From Pseudomonadota bacterium (GTDB lineage Bacteria; Pseudomonadota; Gammaproteobacteria; Burkholderiales; Casimicrobiaceae), in NCBI GenBank assembly GCA_018241745.1, contig JAFEDG010000152.1:1-64000 (forward strand): DNA of 64,000 nt, read 5' to 3'. The stretch's first letter is position 1. Every line of letters starts with the position of its first letter. The notes beneath the pieces are model-generated. The model ran no database searches and was not told the origin of the DNA. It was given only the letters and a program-made list of their open reading frames with translations. The position numbers were made by a program, and so were the translations under genes. This document shows positions 19,038 to 27,658 of this stretch, piece after piece.

Positions 19038-20077
19038 GACCGCGCCTCCGCCGGCGCGACGAGGCGCGGCAGCACGAGCCCGATCGCGACCAGCACCGCG
19101 CCGCACAACGCGAGCGACGCCGCCTTGACGAGCAGCGACGCGTCGAGCGCATAGTAGTAGTACGCGGTCATCCACAACGCGGTGACGAGGCCCACGCCCA
19201 GCAGCGCCGGGCGCGCCATCGCGAACGCGACGACCGCGACGGTGGCCGCGGCGAGCAGGCCCGGCACCGCCCATGCGAATCCGCACAGCGCGACGACGCC
19301 GGCGCCGATGCCGAGTCGCGCGAGGCGGTCCGCCGGCCCGCGCGCGTGCACGATGGCTGCGGCCGTTGCTGCGAACACGACCGCGAGCAGCAGCCAGCCC
19401 ATGCGGTCGCGCGCACCGTACGGCACGCGACCGACGGAGAACGCATCGACGAGCGGCATGGCGCCGGCGGCGGCGCACACGGCCAGCGCGAGACCCGCGG
19501 CGACGGGCGCAGCCCATGCCGACACCGCCGCGTTGCGGTCAGCGACGAGCGCCGTCATCGCGAACGCGGCCGTGAGCACCGGCACCAGCGGCAGGCGCGG
19601 CACGTCCAGCAGCAATATCGCGTAGGCGGCGCCTGCGGCCGCCAGCACCGCGAGCACGCGATGCACGCGATGGGGGATGGCCGCGACCAGCAGCAACTCG
19701 AACGCGACCAACAGCGCCAGCGGCAAGATCCGGTGCGGCGAGAACGCGTTCATCAGCCCGAACGCGACGGCAGCCTGCCCGGCGAGCGCCACGGCCAGCG
19801 CGAGCTGCTCGACGAACGTGCCGCGGTCGCCGCCGCGCAAACCCCACGCGGCCGCACCGCACAGCACGAGGCCGACGACGATCGGGCCCGGCGCGGAATC
19901 CAGCAGCCGCCACGACAGCGCGCCGATCGTCGACAGCACGAACCACGAAGCGACCCACGCCGCGAAGCCCGTGAGCGCACGCACGTACCACGGCGTGGGC
20001 GGCGGCGCATCCGGTGGCGCAGCGCCGTCGACGAGCTTGGCGGCGACCAGCGCTTCCCACAGCCCGTGCGCGTTCAT
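19034..20077 (-). CDS. DUF4401-family polytopic membrane protein
   Basis: A 347-residue protein beginning MNAHGLWEALVAAKLVDGAA. A short soluble N-terminus is followed by about ten membrane helices; small and basic loops are visible between LLLVAAIPHRVHRVLAVLAA and RNAAVSAWAAPVAAGLALAV. Its ATG overlaps the stop of the DUF2157 gene (ATGA) and its stop overlaps the GTG of the GDYXXLXY gene, so the three are translationally coupled. DUF4401 proteins are typically next to DUF2157. Function unknown. Confidence 0.85.
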   Translation of the reverse strand: MNAHGLWEALVAAKLVDGAAPPDAPPPTPWYVRALTGFAAWVASWFVLSTIGALSWRLLDSAPGPIVVGLVLCGAAAWGLRGGDRGTFVEQLALAVALAGQAAVAFGLMNAFSPHRILPLALLVAFELLLVAAIPHRVHRVLAVLAAAGAAYAILLLDVPRLPLVPVLTAAFAMTALVADRNAAVSAWAAPVAAGLALAVCAAAGAMPLVDAFSVGRVPYGARDRMGWLLLAVVFAATAAAIVHARGPADRLARLGIGAGVVALCGFAWAVPGLLAAATVAVVAFAMARPALLGVGLVTALWMTAYYYYALDASLLVKAASLALCGAVLVAIGLVLPRLVAPAEARS

Positions 20078-21033
20078 GACGCCTCCTCGGCGACGATCCG
20101 CCGCAACCACGCGGTGCCCTGCCAGGCCATGCCGATGACCAGCGCGCCGATCGCGAGCGGCGCGAGGAACCCCGCGTGGACGAACACGTGGACCGTCAGG
20201 AATACGGACACGACGGCGATCGCCGACGCGAGCGCGATCGCCAGCACGAAGACATCGACGCGAAGCACGCGGTAGACATAGGCGATCGCGCCGAGCCATG
20301 CAAGCCAACCGAGGCCCATTCCCGCGCGCCACGCACCGCCGCCGAAGCTCCCACCGAGCCCGAGTGCCGTCGCCGCCACCGCACTCGCCACCGCGACGGT
20401 GCGCACGACCCATAGCGGGCTTTCGCGCAAGCCCGACCGGAACGCGAGTTCCGCGGCAACCAGCGCCGCGCCGTTCAGCGCCAACAGCGTCCACAGCATC
20501 CGCTGCAGCGGGTTCTGGCCATCGAGGATACGGACGAGCCACAGCTCCGCCGCGCCGTTGACGATTGCGAGCCACAACAGCCACAGCGCACCCTGGCGAC
20601 CGAGGATCACGAGCGGCAGGATCGCGAGCGCCCACGCGCTGAACAGCTCGTCGGTATCGGCGCCCGTCTGGTAGGACTGGCCGACGAGCGCCAGCAGCGC
20701 GCCGAGCGCGATGCACGCGACCCCCAGCGCGGTACCGCCCGCCGCGCCGCCCGGGCCGCGCCACGCGGCGACCACGACCGCACACAGCACGGTCGCCTCG
20801 ACGAGCAGCAGCCGTTCGGCTCGCGTCATGGCGCTCCAGTTGTGCGCGATGAAGAAGACCAGCGCTGCGGCCAGCATCGCACCTCCCGCGACGATGCCGA
20901 CAAGGCGCAGGAACCGCGCCCACGCCGCTGCGTCCGGGTAGACGCCGGTCGCGCGCAGCGCCGCGGCCAGGTCCGCGTCGCGCAGCCGCCCGCTCGCGTT
21001 CCATGCCAGCAGCGTGTCGCGCACGTGGCTCAT
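20074..21033 (-). CDS. DUF2157-family polytopic membrane protein
   Basis: A 319-residue protein starting MSHVRDTLLAWNASGRL, an N-terminal helical domain of about 45 residues typical of DUF2157. It is followed by eight to ten hydrophobic helices (VGIVAGGAMLAAALVFFIAHNW is the most characteristic). A run of aromatic residues around WLLWLAIVNGAAELWLV is notable. It is the first gene of the coupled triad and lies 26 bp upstream of the MFS-acyltransferase gene's end, in the same direction. The function is unknown. Confidence 0.87.
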   Translation of the reverse strand: MSHVRDTLLAWNASGRLRDADLAAALRATGVYPDAAAWARFLRLVGIVAGGAMLAAALVFFIAHNWSAMTRAERLLLVEATVLCAVVVAAWRGPGGAAGGTALGVACIALGALLALVGQSYQTGADTDELFSAWALAILPLVILGRQGALWLLWLAIVNGAAELWLVRILDGQNPLQRMLWTLLALNGAALVAAELAFRSGLRESPLWVVRTVAVASAVAATALGLGGSFGGGAWRAGMGLGWLAWLGAIAYVYRVLRVDVFVLAIALASAIAVVSVFLTVHVFVHAGFLAPLAIGALVIGMAWQGTAWLRRIVAEEAS

Positions 21034-21059
21034 CGTTGCCCCCCGTCCGCCCGCGGTTG

Positions 21060-22970
21060 TCAGCGCCGCTCGCCGCGCAGCGCCGCGACGTCGCGTTGCA
21101 GGCGCTCCACCGTCGCGTCGGGGGCCGCGATCACGGGCCCTGCGACGAGGTCGACCGGTGCGCGCAGGCCGAGCCAGCCTCCCATGGCCTTGCCGCCGTG
21201 GGCGCGCGAGAAGCAGCTCCCCCACAGCCCCCGCAGCGCCATCGGGACGACCGGCACCGGCCGGCGCGCAAGGATTTCCGCGATCCCTGGCTTGAACGGC
21301 AGCAGTTCGCCGGTATCGGTGAGCCGCCCTTCCGGGAAGATGCAGACGAGCTCGCCGGCCGCGAGCGCCGCGTCGACGTCCGCGAACGCCTGCGCCTTCA
21401 GCACGGCATCCTCGCGCGCCGGCGCGATCGGGATCGTACGCATCGTGCGGAAGATGAACGACAGCACGGGGATGCTGAAGATCCGGTGGTCCATCACGAA
21501 GCGGAGCGGCCGGCGCACGTAGCCCGCGATGATCATCGCGTCGGCGTAGCTCACGTGGTTGCAGACGACGACGGCGGCGCCTTCGTCCGGAATGTTGGCA
21601 AGGCCCGCCGTGCGCACGCGATATGCCGCGTGGACGATGATCCACGCGAGGAAGCGCATCAGGAACTCCGGCAGCAGCAGGTAGATGAACAGCGCGACGA
21701 CCGCGTTCATCAGGCCCAGCGTCAGGAACAGCTGCGGGATGGACAGCCCCGCCTTCAGCAGGCCCAGCGCAACGCCCGCGGACACGACAAGGAACAGCGC
21801 GTTGAGGATGTTGTTGGCGGCGATGATCCGCGACCGGTACGCGGGGTCCGAGCGCGTCTGGATCAGCGCATACAGCGGCACGATGTAGAAGCCGCCGAAC
21901 GCGCCGATCAGCAGCAGGTCAGCGATCACGCGCCAGTGCGCGTGGTTGGCGAGGAACACGCCGACGCCCGCCGGCACCGCCTCGTGCAGGCCACGGCACG
22001 CGAACCACAGGTCGACGGCGAACACGGTCATGCCGATCGATCCGAGCGGCACCAGTGCGAGCTCGACGCGGTGGCCGGACAGCCGCTCGCACAGCAGCGA
22101 ACCGGTCCCGATACCCACGGAGAAAAGCGCAAGCAGGAACGTCGCGACATGCTCGTCGCCGCCCAGGATCTCGCGCGTGAAGTTCGGGAACTGCGTCAGG
22201 AACGTGGCGCCGTAGAACCAGAACCACGAGATGCCGAGCAGCGACAGCCACACCGTGCGGTTGGCGTACGCGAGCTTGAGGTTGCGGCCCGTCTCCGTGA
22301 ACGGGTTCCAGTTGAGCTTGAGCCCGGCATCCACCGGCGGCGTCAACGGGATGCCGCGGCTCACCCACCAGCCGGCGACGGCGATGGCGATCGCCGTCGC
22401 GCCGGCCAGCACGGGGCCGTGCGGCTCGATGGCGACGATGAGCCCGCCTGCGATCGTGCCGATCAGTATCGCGACGAACGTCCCCATCTCCACCATGCCG
22501 TTGCCGCCCGTCAGCTCCGCCACCGACAGGTGCTGCGGCAGGATCGAGTACTTGACCGGTCCGAACAGCGTCGAGTGCACGCCCATCAGCGCGAGCGCCG
22601 TGAACAGCAACGGGAGGCTCTTCAGCGCGAAGCCCGCGAGGCCGACCACCATGATCCCGATCTCGAACAGCTTGATGAGGCGGATCAGCCGCGATTTCTC
22701 GAACTTGTCGGCGAGCTGGCCGGACGTGGCCGACAGCAGCACGAACGGCAGGATGAAGATCGCCGCGGCGAGGTTGACGAGCGTATTGGGATCGAGCGTC
22801 GTCAGCGTCGTCGCGTGGAACGCCGCGTAGATGACGAGCGCGTTCTTGTAGACGTTGTCGTTGGCGGCCCCGGCGAACTGCGTCCAGAAGAAGGGACCGA
22901 AGCGTCGCTCCTTCAGCAGCGCGAACTGGTTGGGGGCATGGTGGTCGGCGGTCGCGTCGGGTGCGCTCAT
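21060..22970 (-). CDS. MFS (LplT-like) transporter fused to a PlsC-type acyltransferase
   Basis: A 636-residue fusion. Residues about 15-430 are a 12-helix major facilitator domain like LplT (WTQFAGAANDNVYKNALVI, TSGQLADKFEKSRLIRLIK). Residues about 440-636 are a 1-acylglycerol-3-phosphate acyltransferase domain with the NHxxxxD motif as NHVSYAD and the glycerol-phosphate binding FPEGR. Such fusions couple lysophospholipid flipping to re-acylation and recycle membrane phospholipids. The AMP-binding acyl-ACP synthetase domain of Aas-type triple fusions is absent. The start MSAPDATADHHAPNQ at 22970 was preferred over an upstream frame rich in Arg. It diverges from an XRE regulator gene. Confidence 0.92.
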   Translation of the reverse strand: MSAPDATADHHAPNQFALLKERRFGPFFWTQFAGAANDNVYKNALVIYAAFHATTLTTLDPNTLVNLAAAIFILPFVLLSATSGQLADKFEKSRLIRLIKLFEIGIMVVGLAGFALKSLPLLFTALALMGVHSTLFGPVKYSILPQHLSVAELTGGNGMVEMGTFVAILIGTIAGGLIVAIEPHGPVLAGATAIAIAVAGWWVSRGIPLTPPVDAGLKLNWNPFTETGRNLKLAYANRTVWLSLLGISWFWFYGATFLTQFPNFTREILGGDEHVATFLLALFSVGIGTGSLLCERLSGHRVELALVPLGSIGMTVFAVDLWFACRGLHEAVPAGVGVFLANHAHWRVIADLLLIGAFGGFYIVPLYALIQTRSDPAYRSRIIAANNILNALFLVVSAGVALGLLKAGLSIPQLFLTLGLMNAVVALFIYLLLPEFLMRFLAWIIVHAAYRVRTAGLANIPDEGAAVVVCNHVSYADAMIIAGYVRRPLRFVMDHRIFSIPVLSFIFRTMRTIPIAPAREDAVLKAQAFADVDAALAAGELVCIFPEGRLTDTGELLPFKPGIAEILARRPVPVVPMALRGLWGSCFSRAHGGKAMGGWLGLRAPVDLVAGPVIAAPDATVERLQRDVAALRGERR

Positions 22971-23148
22971 CGATGGCTCGTCGAAAGTCCGGCGTCTTTG
23001 TACCGCAGTCCCGTCGACGGCACAAACGCCGGCGGCCCCGATCCTTTCGCCCTTCGCCAGCTCGTACATGGCGCGTCCCCCTGGTGGCCTCGTGGCCCGT
23101 GGCCGCATCCTGCGCTGCCCGGCGCCGATTGCAATACCCATCGTAGGC

Positions 23149-23167
23149 GGTATCATTTATCGATACC
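23149..23167. promoter_or_regulatory. Palindrome in the divergent promoter region of the XRE gene, candidate operator
   Basis: GGTATC and GATACC form 6-bp inverted arms around the 7-base spacer ATTTATC. The site sits 17 bp before the XRE start codon, inside the AT-rich part of the 213-bp divergent region with the MFS-acyltransferase gene. It is a plausible autoregulatory operator. Confidence 0.45.
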
Positions 23168-23183
23168 TCGAGTTCCACCGCCG

Positions 23184-23939
23184 ATGAACGACGCCGCCCG
23201 CATCGTCGCCGCCCTCAAGAAACTGCTGCGCAGCCGCGGCTTCACCTATGCGCAGCTGGCCGCGCGGCTCGGGCTGTCCGAAGCGAGCGTCAAGCGCCTG
23301 TTCTCGCGCGGCACGTTCACGCTGGCACGCCTCGAGGCGCTGTGCGCGGTGCTCGACGTCGACTTCCTGGAACTCGCGCGGCTCGCGCGCGGCGCCGGCG
23401 AGGCCCCGCGCGAGATGACGCGCGCGCAGGAAGCCGCGCTCGCGGCGGACCCGCAGCTGCTCGCCGCGTTCTACCTCGTGTTCAACGGCTGGACGTACGC
23501 GGAGATCGTCGACCGCTATGCGGTCACGGCCGCCCAGTGCACGGCCTGGATGGTGCGGCTCGACAAGCTCGGCGTCCTCGACTTCCTGCCGGGCAACCGC
23601 ATCCGCATGCGCGTGCCGCGCCACACGCAGCTGATCGCGGACGGGCCCATCCGGCGCAAGTACGGCGCGCAGGCCGTGGCCAGCTTCCTCGCGCCGCGCT
23701 TCGCGGACGTCGGCGGCTACTTCGCGTTCGAGTTCAGCGACCTGTCCCGCGCGTCGCGCGAGCTGTTGCAGCGCAAGCTCGAGCGCCTCGTCGCGGAGTT
23801 CCACGAGCTCGCGGAGCTGGACGCAGGCTTGCGCGCGTCGGCGCGCGAGACCGTCGGCTTCGCGGCGGGGCTCAGGCCATGGTCGATGGAGCAGGCGCTG
23901 CCGCTGGCGCCGCGCCGGCGCGCCCGCAGCGGCACTTGA
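23184..23939 (+). CDS. XRE-family helix-turn-helix transcriptional regulator
   Basis: A 251-residue protein. Residues about 5-65 are a Cro/C1-type HTH (FTYAQLAARLGLSEASVKRLFSRG; LEALCAVLDVDFLELARLA). The middle and C-terminal part has no motif I recognise; it contains YLVFNGWTYAEIVDRYAVTAAQC, which looks like a second HTH-like segment. The start at 23184 is the first Met after the palindrome and gives a natural N-terminus. It diverges from the MFS-acyltransferase gene, a natural regulatory target, and lies 59 bp upstream of thyA. The ligand, if any, is unknown. Confidence 0.88.
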   Translation: MNDAARIVAALKKLLRSRGFTYAQLAARLGLSEASVKRLFSRGTFTLARLEALCAVLDVDFLELARLARGAGEAPREMTRAQEAALAADPQLLAAFYLVFNGWTYAEIVDRYAVTAAQCTAWMVRLDKLGVLDFLPGNRIRMRVPRHTQLIADGPIRRKYGAQAVASFLAPRFADVGGYFAFEFSDLSRASRELLQRKLERLVAEFHELAELDAGLRASARETVGFAAGLRPWSMEQALPLAPRRRARSGT

Positions 23940-23972
23940 CCGCCCACGCGCGGCGCCGCCCGGCGGCTCCGC

Positions 23973-23978
23973 TAGAAT
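23973..23978 (+). promoter_or_regulatory. Probable -10 box (TAGAAT) of thyA
   Basis: TAGAAT, 20 bp before the thyA start. No matching -35 is seen at the normal spacing; similar TA(G/T)AAT boxes precede several genes in this window. Confidence 0.4.
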
Positions 23979-23998
23979 GATCGCGGCCGACGCTTCCC

Positions 23999-24793
23999 AT
24001 GCAAACCTACCTCGACTTCATGCGCCACGTGCTCGCCCACGGTGTGCGCAAGGACGATCGCACCGGTACCGGCACGCTGTCGGTGTTCGGCTACCAGATG
24101 CGCTTCGACCTCGGCGCGGGCTTCCCGCTGCTGACGACGAAGAAGGTGCACATGAAGTCCGTCGTCTACGAGCTGCTGTGGTTCCTGCGCGGTGATTCCA
24201 ACGTGCGCTGGCTGCAGGAGCGCGGCGTGTCGATCTGGGACGAATGGGCCGACGAGCGCGGAGAGCTCGGCCCGGTGTACGGCGTGCAATGGCGCTCGTG
24301 GCCGACACCGGACGGCGGCACGATCGACCAGATCGCCGACGTGATCCGCGACATCCGCCGCAACCCCGATTCGCGCCGGTTGATCGTGTCGGCGTGGAAC
24401 GTCGGCGAGATCCCGCGGATGAAGCTGCCGCCGTGCCACGCGTTCTTCCAGTTCTACGTGGCACAGGGCAAGCTGTCGTGCCAGCTGTACCAGCGCAGCG
24501 CGGACATCTTCCTCGGCGTGCCGTTCAACATCGCGTCGTATGCGCTGCTGACGCACATGGTGGCGCAGCAATGCGACCTGGGCGTCGGCGACTTCGTCTG
24601 GGTCGGCGGCGACTGCCACCTGTACCTGAACCACCTCGCGCAGGTCGACGAGCAGCTGGCGCGCACGCCGCGGCCGCTGCCGACGCTCGAGTTCCGCCGC
24701 CGGCCACCGTCGATCTTCGACTACGAGTACGACGACATCGCGGTCGTCGGCTACGATCCCGCGCCCGCGATCAAGGCGCCCGTCGCCGTCTGA
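23999..24793 (+). CDS. thyA: Thymidylate synthase
   Basis: The enzyme converts dUMP to dTMP using methylenetetrahydrofolate, producing dihydrofolate for FolA (encoded about 4.4 kb away). The 264 residues match the short bacterial ThyA. The start [15 protein letters not shown], the RTGTGT motif, and the active-site cysteine in [13 protein letters not shown] are all present, as are [22 protein letters not shown] and [12 protein letters not shown]. It is monocistronic or follows the XRE gene, and converges on the sigma-54 transcription unit. Confidence 0.98.
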   Translation: MQTYLDFMRHVLAHGVRKDDRTGTGTLSVFGYQMRFDLGAGFPLLTTKKVHMKSVVYELLWFLRGDSNVRWLQERGVSIWDEWADERGELGPVYGVQWRSWPTPDGGTIDQIADVIRDIRRNPDSRRLIVSAWNVGEIPRMKLPPCHAFFQFYVAQGKLSCQLYQRSADIFLGVPFNIASYALLTHMVAQQCDLGVGDFVWVGGDCHLYLNHLAQVDEQLARTPRPLPTLEFRRRPPSIFDYEYDDIAVVGYDPAPAIKAPVAV

Positions 24794-24811
24794 CCCACGC
24801 AACGCGCAGGC

Positions 24812-24841
24812 AAAAAAAAGCCCGCGGGAGGAGTGGCGGGC
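24812..24841 (-). terminator. Strong Rho-independent terminator of the sigma-54-driven unit
   Basis: Read on the minus strand, GCCCGC and GCGGGC pair across a 10-base loop and are followed at once by a run of eight T (24819-24812). The polarity fits a transcript coming from the 48-codon gene. There is no T tract on the thyA side, so it does not terminate thyA as a classical hairpin. Confidence 0.88.
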
Positions 24842-24958
24842 GGAGGGGGAATTGCGGTGACGAGGGTCCTGCCGGCCCACCCTCAGGGCGAAATGGCGCG
24901 GGGGTAGCGCCGCGGCAATCGTGAGGCCGTCCGCCGCGAGGCGGGCGAGCCCCGGGGT

Positions 24959-25105
24959 TCAGTAGACGAGCCGGGCCGCGCTGACGCGCTCGGCGAGTTC
25001 GTCCAGCGCTTCCTGCTCCACGGCATCGTGATCGTCGTGCTCGGCCGCGATGGCGGCGAAACCTTCGTCGTCGAACCAGAAACCGGTCAGGTCGGGCGCA
25101 TTCAT
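24959..25105 (-). CDS. Small acidic protein of unknown function (48 residues)
   Basis: The frame starts MNAPDLTGFWFDDEG and ends RVSAARLVY. It is strongly acidic in the middle (HDDHDAVEQEALDELAE), is probably helical, and has no signal peptide, Cys or recognised motif. The ATG lies 33 bases after the predicted sigma-54 start site; a weak GAAGAGAG ribosome binding site is 7 bases upstream. The frame could be opened 13 codons earlier by a GTG, but that would precede the predicted transcript start. Being alone between a dedicated promoter and a terminator argues that it is a real gene, though the RNA itself could be the functional product. Confidence 0.62.
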   Translation of the reverse strand: MNAPDLTGFWFDDEGFAAIAAEHDDHDAVEQEALDELAERVSAARLVY

Positions 25106-25148
25106 GTTCGTGCTCTCTTCAGGTGAAGGAGGAGGATGGGACACCTAT

Positions 25149-25164
25149 TGCAAGCGCCGTGCCA
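25149..25164 (-). promoter_or_regulatory. Sigma-54 (-24/-12) promoter
   Basis: Read on the minus strand the site is TGGCACGGCGCTTGCA, an exact match to the sigma-54 consensus TGGCACG-N4-TTGCA. GG sits at 25163/25162 and GC at 25151/25150, the required spacing. It points at the 48-codon gene and lies 234 bp downstream of the stop of glrR, which encodes a sigma-54 activator. Confidence 0.88.
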
Positions 25165-25275
25165 GCCAGCACGCCGCCCGCTGTCGCCCAGGAATTTCTT
25201 CAGGCCAGCGCTGGACTTGGGTTGAATGATGCCCACGGCCGCGGTCGGCGCGCAGCGGCGGAAGCCGGATGGTTC

Positions 25276-25293
25276 TGTAGTCGTTTCCCGACA
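25276..25293. promoter_or_regulatory. GlrR-type activator site, imperfect (TGTA-N10-GACA)
   Basis: Seven of eight bases match TGTC-N10-GACA, the pattern described for GlrR/QseF sites in enterobacteria. It is centred about 147 bp upstream of the predicted sigma-54 transcription start and 66 bp from a second, perfect site. Confidence 0.6.
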
Positions 25294-25339
25294 GCACGCC
25301 CGGCGGCGCGCGCCAAGTGCTTGAATCGGACGACTTCAT

Positions 25340-25361
25340 GCTGTCGTCATTGCACGACAGC
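25340..25361. promoter_or_regulatory. GlrR-type activator site, perfect (TGTC-N10-GACA)
   Basis: GCTGTCGT and ACGACAGC form a perfect 8-bp inverted repeat around six bases, containing TGTC-N10-GACA exactly (25342-25359). It is centred about 213 bp upstream of the predicted sigma-54 start, a normal distance for an enhancer-type activator. Confidence 0.72.
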
Positions 25362-25397
25362 GCCCGCGCCGGGAGGCGCGTGGACGTACACGGCGCG

Positions 25398-26779
<1,382 letters not shown>

Positions 26780-26783
<4 letters not shown>

Positions 26784-27658
26784 CCGCCGCCTCCGCCGCC
26801 ACCCCCGCCACCTCCCCCACCCCCGCCGCCGCCGCCACTGCCGCCACCGCCACCCCCGCCGCTGCGGACCCGGTCGCGCAACAGGCTGCGCTCCATCTGC
26901 CGCAACGCGTCGAGCTTCTGCACCGCCTCGTTCGTGCGCACCTGCTCGTCGCGGACGGCACGCGTGCGCTCGGCGATCTGTGCCTGCAGCACCGCCGCCA
27001 GCTGCTTCTGCGGCGACGGGCCGCCGTTGGAGCGCGCGACGGCCTCCAGCAATTGCAACGCGCGCTGGTCGTCGGCCGGCGACCGCGACATCGAGTACAG
27101 CATCGCGAGCCGGATCCGGTTCGCGTCGCTGCGGTCGCGTGCCAGCGCTTGCGACACCGTGGCGATCTCGCGCTTGACGTCCTCGGCGGACAGCGCGGCG
27201 TAGCGCGTCAGGTCCGCGAGCAGCACCAGCGTCAACAGCTCGTCCGGGCTTGCCGCAGGCGCGCTCGGCAACGTCGTCGGGCTCGCGCTGGCGACGACCA
27301 CCTGTTCGGGCGGCGTGGCCACCGGCTCCGCGGCCGACACGTGGGCGGGGGGCGCCGGCAGAACGGCGCCCGGGGACGGCGCGGGGGTCTGCGCGACGGG
27401 TGCAGCGGGAACCGGCTGCGGCACCGGCGCCGGCGCGGGATCGCGCGCCGGGGTGCTGTCGGCGGACGCAGCCTGTGCCGCCTCGAGGGCCTGCTGCATC
27501 GCGGCCTCGCTGTTGTCGGGCGGCATCGGCGTCAGCGGCAGATCGTCGTCGAAGCTCAGGTCGTCGTTGGGCATCGGCGTGATGGCCGAGCACGCGGCGA
27601 GCAGCAGCGCCGCTGCCAACGCACCCACCCAGCGCATGCGCGATGCCTGCCCGCTCAT
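26780..27658 (-). CDS. glrG: GlrG/QseG-like lipoprotein with C-terminal poly-glycine tail
   Basis: A 292-residue lipoprotein with a signal peptide and lipobox LAAC (Cys23), a long Pro/Ala-rich linker (about 60-130) and a helical C-terminal region (about 145-255) with QALARDRSDANRIRLAMLYS. In position it matches YfhG/QseG, an outer membrane lipoprotein that modulates the sensor kinase GlrK. The last 27 residues read Ser, seven Gly, Ser, then an uninterrupted run of 18 Gly to the stop; this tail is unusual for the family. The start and stop overlap the flanking genes by 4 bp each. The assignment rests mainly on the gene context plus the lipobox. Confidence 0.8.
26783..26863 (-). repeat. GGN codon repeat tract encoding the poly-Gly tail and the glrR ribosome binding site
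   Basis: 25 Gly codons and two Ser codons in 81 bp, so the minus strand is almost pure purine-G with several GGAGG and GGGGG tracts. The GGAGG nearest the glrR ATG is spaced 6 bases from it. The tract is a candidate for slippage and for G-quadruplex formation. Confidence 0.85.

Larger units (their letters stand above)
24812..25138 (-). ncRNA. Predicted short transcript (~327 nt) under sigma-54 control: small mRNA and/or regulatory RNA
   Basis: The limits are inferred. The 5' end lies 12 bases after the GC of the -12 element (about 25138) and the 3' end at the T run (24812). The first 20 nt include the CU-rich stretch TCCTCCTCCTT, complementary to Shine-Dalgarno sequences. The RNA then contains a 48-codon ORF and about 115 nt of GC-rich 3' sequence with further hairpins (e.g. 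CCGCC-TCGC-GGCGG). In enterobacteria the GlrR-controlled sRNA GlmY is encoded beside glrK; no sequence similarity to GlmY is claimed here. Confidence 0.5.

Noticed and set aside
21003..23183. Long plus-strand open frame that runs into the XRE gene
   Set aside because: Only the part from 23184 has a conserved HTH; the rest is antisense to the MFS-acyltransferase gene with low-complexity composition.
24812..25138. Direct identity of the sigma-54 transcript with enterobacterial GlmY or GlmZ
   Set aside because: Position and regulation recall glmY, but I see no sequence similarity, the RNA is longer and it contains an ORF; only an analogy is proposed.
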